Of a stretch of DNA of 64,000 nucleotides, positions 59,631-64,000 are shown piece by piece. The DNA is from Pontederia crassipes (lineage: Eukaryota; Streptophyta; Magnoliopsida; Commelinales; Pontederiaceae): NCBI GenBank assembly GCA_030549335.1, contig CM060193.1, positions 47,442,891 to 47,506,890 on the forward strand, written 5' to 3'. Below the pieces are notes generated by a model that was not told the DNA's origin, made no database searches, and saw only the letters and a program-made list of their open reading frames with translations. A program made the translations under genes and the position numbers. Position 1 is the first letter of the stretch. Each line of letters starts with the position of its first letter.

Positions 59631-62600
59631 CATAGATTGAATGGATTCCTCTTAGGCACTATGTTTTTTGTTGTGGTAATTTGCTTAATTAAATAATGGA
59701 TAAAATAGATCAACTCTTTGAAATTAGGATTCCTGGGAAGTTTAGTGGAATAATTGTACTTTAAGCCTGGTCATAGTATCTCTTATTATAGGGTACGTGT
59801 CACACCCATATCTACTTTAATACAAAGCAAACAATAATTTATTAAAGTTTTAAATTTCTAATTTGATAACTTTTTTATTATATTGATCTCAATAATTTGA
59901 TGTAATGATGAATTTGTCATTACTTTTGAGATATGTTCGATATGTTTATAGCTAGTACGATATAATTTGGAATATAAAAAATTAAATTAATATATGAGTA
60001 AATCTAGTGAAAATTGATTGCGATTGTAACGTTTCGAAATTACACTCTCACAATTGATTGTATTTCGGTATGCGTAACTTACATTTCATTTTTTATTTTT
60101 CTTACATATAATACGGAAGCGAATTAACATCTAACATTCCTCACTTTCTTTTTTCTACTAGTAAGACTATCTATTCTTGATACAAGGTTCTAACGATGCA
60201 ATACTCATGTGCATCCCTCCATGATCACCAATATTATTTTTGTACTCTCCTTCAATCATGACTTCAATTACTTATGAGGTTCAATTAATACAGTGATATG
60301 AATTATCCGTAATCAACAACATTCATGTACATGAGATAATATAAATGTGTAACAACTCGAAAAAAAAAAGAGAAGGATAAAACTGGAATGAAAGGGTCAG
60401 ATGGGGAGATAAAATCCCTAATAAAGTGGGAGGTGATTAGGTAATAGGATTATGGAGATAAAAGGGAGAAAAATCAGATCTGATGAATTAACAGAAAAAG
60501 GATAAAATAACCGACAACTTCTTCCACTTATTGAAAAATGATTTTCACACCTCTAAAAGTATTCAAATCATGTGCATCCTTAGAAGAGAAGATGACATCA
60601 ATCTCTAGTCAATAAGGGGCGATCGAATGCTATCTCTTCATATTCCTTAACCCTATCCTACAACATCTCCTCACACGGCAATTTGATTTGTTCTGCAGGA
60701 GGGCAGCCTGCAGAGCAGGCCGAGACTCTAGGAGAAGGAAGAGGAACACATTGACGTTAATTCAGGCAGTCCGGTAACCACAACCACGAAACAAGGTCGG
60801 AAATTGAAATCACCTTGCACAACTAGAAATAGACCAAATCCTCTCCCTGTCACGATTTGATCATGTTAATATATGAAAGTTATAAAGATCCAAGAAGCGA
60901 TGAATGCTCTATTTCCTTTTTGAGTTCTTGATTATATGATTGTTTTATAAAATTCTTCTAGGATTTGATTCTTATTGTTATGATTCTGCCTTATTGACTG
61001 CTAGAAGGTAGAAATTAATCTAGAACGAAGTTTTGTTAATGATTTAGGTGATTTTCGTATTGAAATCGTCTTGAAATCCCTACCATCATGGACGTGCCAC
61101 GCCCCTGGCATGCTCGTGTCACCTTCGTCATGACCATGACTTCCCTTTAGAACGCCCGTGCCATGACCGAGTTGTTGGTTGAGCCATTTAAGTACAAAAC
61201 CGATCGACCGATCTCTTTGAATCGATTGACCACCCTCATGATCAGGCACGCCCGTGCCACCCCTCTGGCATGCCTGTGCCATAACCCCAAGTCGCTACTT
61301 CAAAACTGGTTGACCGACCCATTTGAACCGGTCAACCGACCTTACATTCCGTCACGGTCGTGCCCTCTTATGGAACACTCGTGCTATCTCCTTGCGTTAC
61401 TTCGACCATGCCATTCACATTGGCACGGCCGTGTCACTATGTTGTCATGGTCGTGCCAAGCTACAGAGCCCCCCTTTTATTCATTCATCCAATTTGTTTG
61501 ACTTTGATTCGAATATTGTCTGTTTGTCTTATGATTAAACATGATTATGACTGATTTTAATGCCATGTCCTCATTGAGATCCATACATGATTAAGACATG
61601 AATCTTTCTCCTAATTTACTTTTCTACTGATCTTATTGCCTCCATTGTATGAAGAATAAAGAATAACAAGATTCTAAAGTGATTAATAAATTGAGATGGA
61701 AGATGAATAATGGATTTTCAGTCTAAGCCAAATGCCTCAAGATAAGAGTCGTTCACTTGGTCATAATTTGATCACCCATCAACCCGCATAAGGCTGTATC
61801 GTTTGCTCGGCATACCCAAAAATTTAAAAGCACCTAAGGTCACCTTGATTTTTAAGCATGGTTTAAGATTAACAAGCATGGATAAGTAAAGCAAGCATGC
61901 TTCGAGATTAAGAAGTATGGATAAATAAAGTAAGCATGTTTCAAGTATGGATAAGCAAAGCGAGCATGAATTTCAAGTCAAATTATTATCAGTACTTATG
62001 TCATGATTCTCAAGCATGTCCTTTATTCCAAGTTTATCAAGTATCACACGATTTTACTAATTATCGATGTCTATTCATCTTCGATATCATGATTTATGAT
62101 GATCTCATGCTCCACCTTCTACTCAAGATAAGTACATCATTTTATTTCTGATTTATTCTATTTAAGTTATGCATTGTATACCTTATTAGTTCCTCACTAA
62201 GCTGTAAAGCTTACAGGAGAACTTCCTCCCTGTGTTTGATTTTCACAGGCTCATGTCAGTGTTGGTGTGCTGCAACGATGCTCAGACGACTAGAAAACAC
62301 ATCAACTACATGGCCTAATTAGTTATTGATTTTTTCACATCTATGAACTTATGATGCAAATCTTATGATATTCATTTAGGGATTATGTAGCCATCAATAA
62401 TTTCTGCAACTTATATTATATTCCTTTAATTTTATTCTTTTTTCCGCTGATGTGTCTCGTTCTTGACTATGACTGAGTCAACAAGATGGTCAATGTAATA
62501 GTGTTCGTAGCATCTTCAGGTGGTCTTCGCCACGTGACGTGGGTTCATTTGGAGGCATTACAGAATGGATGAAATAATTTAAATAGAAGTAAATTAGCAA

Positions 62601-62955
62601 TTGAGTCATAATAATCATATAAAATATAAATAACATTTTTCTTATTCTATTCATTTTTCCTTTTTTCGATCTTTCTTTTCTCATTAAGTTTTCTTTGATT
62701 GTGTTGTACTCTGTCTTTTACTTCAAATAATTCTTAAGAACTTCTATATGTATTCTCTTGTACGAGCTTGACTTCTTTTATTATAAATCAAATCATGACA
62801 CTTTCATATATCTATGAAAAGGGTCAATGTGAATTAAAGCAGGACCAAGTAAGTGTTTACTTACTCACAAAAAACTTGAGATTCACCTAGACATTCAAGT
62901 AAGACCACAAGAATACCCTTTTACTTTAAACCATAGTGGTGAGACTATTAATACC
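59631..62955. repeat. Segmental duplication, copy B, split by a solo LTR
   Basis: 59631-60347 and 62563-62955 align with 51233-52346. The solo LTR at 60348-62562 interrupts it. The two copies flank CACTA-3. Confidence 0.85.
60348..62562. mobile_element. Solo LTR (2215 bp) with empty site preserved in copy A
   Basis: Starts TGTAACAACTCG and ends GGAGGCATTACA. Flanked by AAATG (60343-60347) and GAATG (62563-62567), a 5-bp duplication with one mismatch. Copy A of the duplication reads straight through this point with a single AAATG. No coding. 61085-61460 carries repeated GTGCCA/CGTGCCA and GGTCGACCGA-type words. The TGTAAC start fits a Gypsy-type LTR. Confidence 0.85.
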
Positions 62956-64000
62956 TACGTTGTGATGTTACCATGGTGGAACTATTAATATCCACATTGT
63001 TGGTCTTGGACAGAAGGATTCCCTTTTACAACTTTTATCTTTTACTCTAATTATTTATCTTTTCAATGTTCAATTCATCGATTTAACATCTCAACATTTT
63101 TTATATAAAATCAAATATACAATTATGGCAGAATCAATATCGGGCAAAATTAAACCCGGATTGGATTTGTTCAAGGCATGAGTCGGGTCGTGGGTGACTT
63201 GGGCAACTCCTCATATTAACATAATCACTTTTTCTTACAAAAATCGAGCCAAATTCCAAGGTGGCTTGGACCGGGTGTCAAAATTACAAATCTATCATTT
63301 CCGCCTCTAGAACTCGAGTTGGGTGTACCTGGTGCATGGGCCGGGTCAGGTCCTCCAGAACTCAGGCAAGCTCAATCCAAATTCAGGTTAGATTCTAATT
63401 GTGTGCGCTTGATTCACCTAACTGTTAAAGAATCCAAATCGTATTTTATCAGAGTGGATCAAGTTTTTATACAAAAAATTTGATGTCGATTTTTTGAAAC
63501 TTTATCTAACTTTTCTATCAATTTATGCATTTTTAACATGAATATATTCCTGGATTATTAGAGAACATAATATATATTTTAATATTTCATTAACTTATTT
63601 CTTCTAGAAAAAAATTGCATACAAAAGTGAATCCGAATTTATACATACCTTTTCAAGCAGAATTATTTGGAACTCATAACTTCATGTGTGAATTTTGAGG
63701 CGAGAGGGTGAAGCTTCAAAGTATTCAACATTCTTTGACATAGGGTACAACCACAAAGAGATGGCCAGTCGGAGTCACTGGCCATGTTCGCAAAGGAGGG
63801 AGAAACAATTGTTCAAAGTTGGAGGAAAAAACTATTTCCTGTATGTGAGAGGGTTGTTTTGGGTGGAGTATTTATAGGAGAAATTTAATTTTGGCTTGTA
63901 TTAGATTATAATTCTAAATTAGATGCTAAACCTCCTCTAATACTATTTCTAAATTTTATCAATAATCATTCTTAATTATCCTAATTAAATGCATTATCTT
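62956..64000. other. Intergenic DNA, no gene seen
   Basis: 63170-63380 contains GAGTCGGGTCGTGGG, GACCGGGTGTC and GGGCCGGGTCAGG words like the GGGTCGG-type elements at 4.7-5.7 kb, so it may hold another decayed member. Short frames only. Confidence 0.4.

Noticed and set aside
51233..62955. The two direct 1.1-kb copies as LTRs of one retrotransposon
   Set aside because: No TG..CA ends, no primer-binding site or polypurine tract, and no retroelement coding between them.

Overview
This is a nuclear plant genome segment. It has spliceosomal (GT..AG) introns, initiator-Met-tRNA-primed LTR retrotransposons, CACTA, hAT and Mutator-type DNA transposons, and AT-rich intergenic DNA. The first exons of both recognisable host genes (10779-11118 and 44043-44625) are strongly GC-rich while introns and intergenic DNA are AT-rich. 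That contrast suggests a monocot, probably not a grass, but this is only an inference.

Host genes are sparse. (1) A nine-exon gene on the minus strand (6897-11118) encodes a DAO-type FAD-dependent oxidoreductase with a likely organelle transit peptide; the exons sum to 1467 nt (488 aa). (2) A RING-H2 gene on the minus strand (15711-21716) is split by a 5.2-kb Copia retrotransposon. Taking out the element and one copy of its 5-bp target duplication leaves one open frame of 254 aa, but two zinc-binding cysteines of the RING read as tyrosine. (3) A two-exon DUF1685 gene on the plus strand (44043-44907) encodes 220 aa and has an ACGTGGC box and TATA box just upstream.

Most of the rest is transposon. 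From left to right: the 5' part of a Copia element with its LTR (1-2730, minus strand); decayed GC-motif inverted repeats (4.7-5.7 kb); a MULE transposase relic (13.4-14.1 kb); the Copia element in the RING gene (15979-21214); a decayed hAT/DUF659 transposase (24.2-25.9 kb); CACTA-1 (27198-30511), nested in an older inverted-repeat element; a 3.2-kb solo LTR (30786-33961); CACTA-2 (35674-37130); an LTR-like block starting at 47167; CACTA-3 (52571-58566); and a 2.2-kb solo LTR (60348-62562) lying inside one copy of a 1.1-kb segmental duplication.

The most interesting pattern is shared by the three CACTA elements. Each has terminal CACTACAAG repeats and a perfect 3-bp target duplication. Each runs inward from its 5' end through subterminal repeats and a TATA box into a GC-rich block. 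CACTA-1 and CACTA-3 then carry TNP-type coding remnants. This matches the upstream and downstream control regions known from maize En/Spm, although the GC-rich blocks are built from different repeat units. CACTA-1 and CACTA-3 keep a TnpA-like (Ptta/En/Spm domain) gene but no DDE transposase core.
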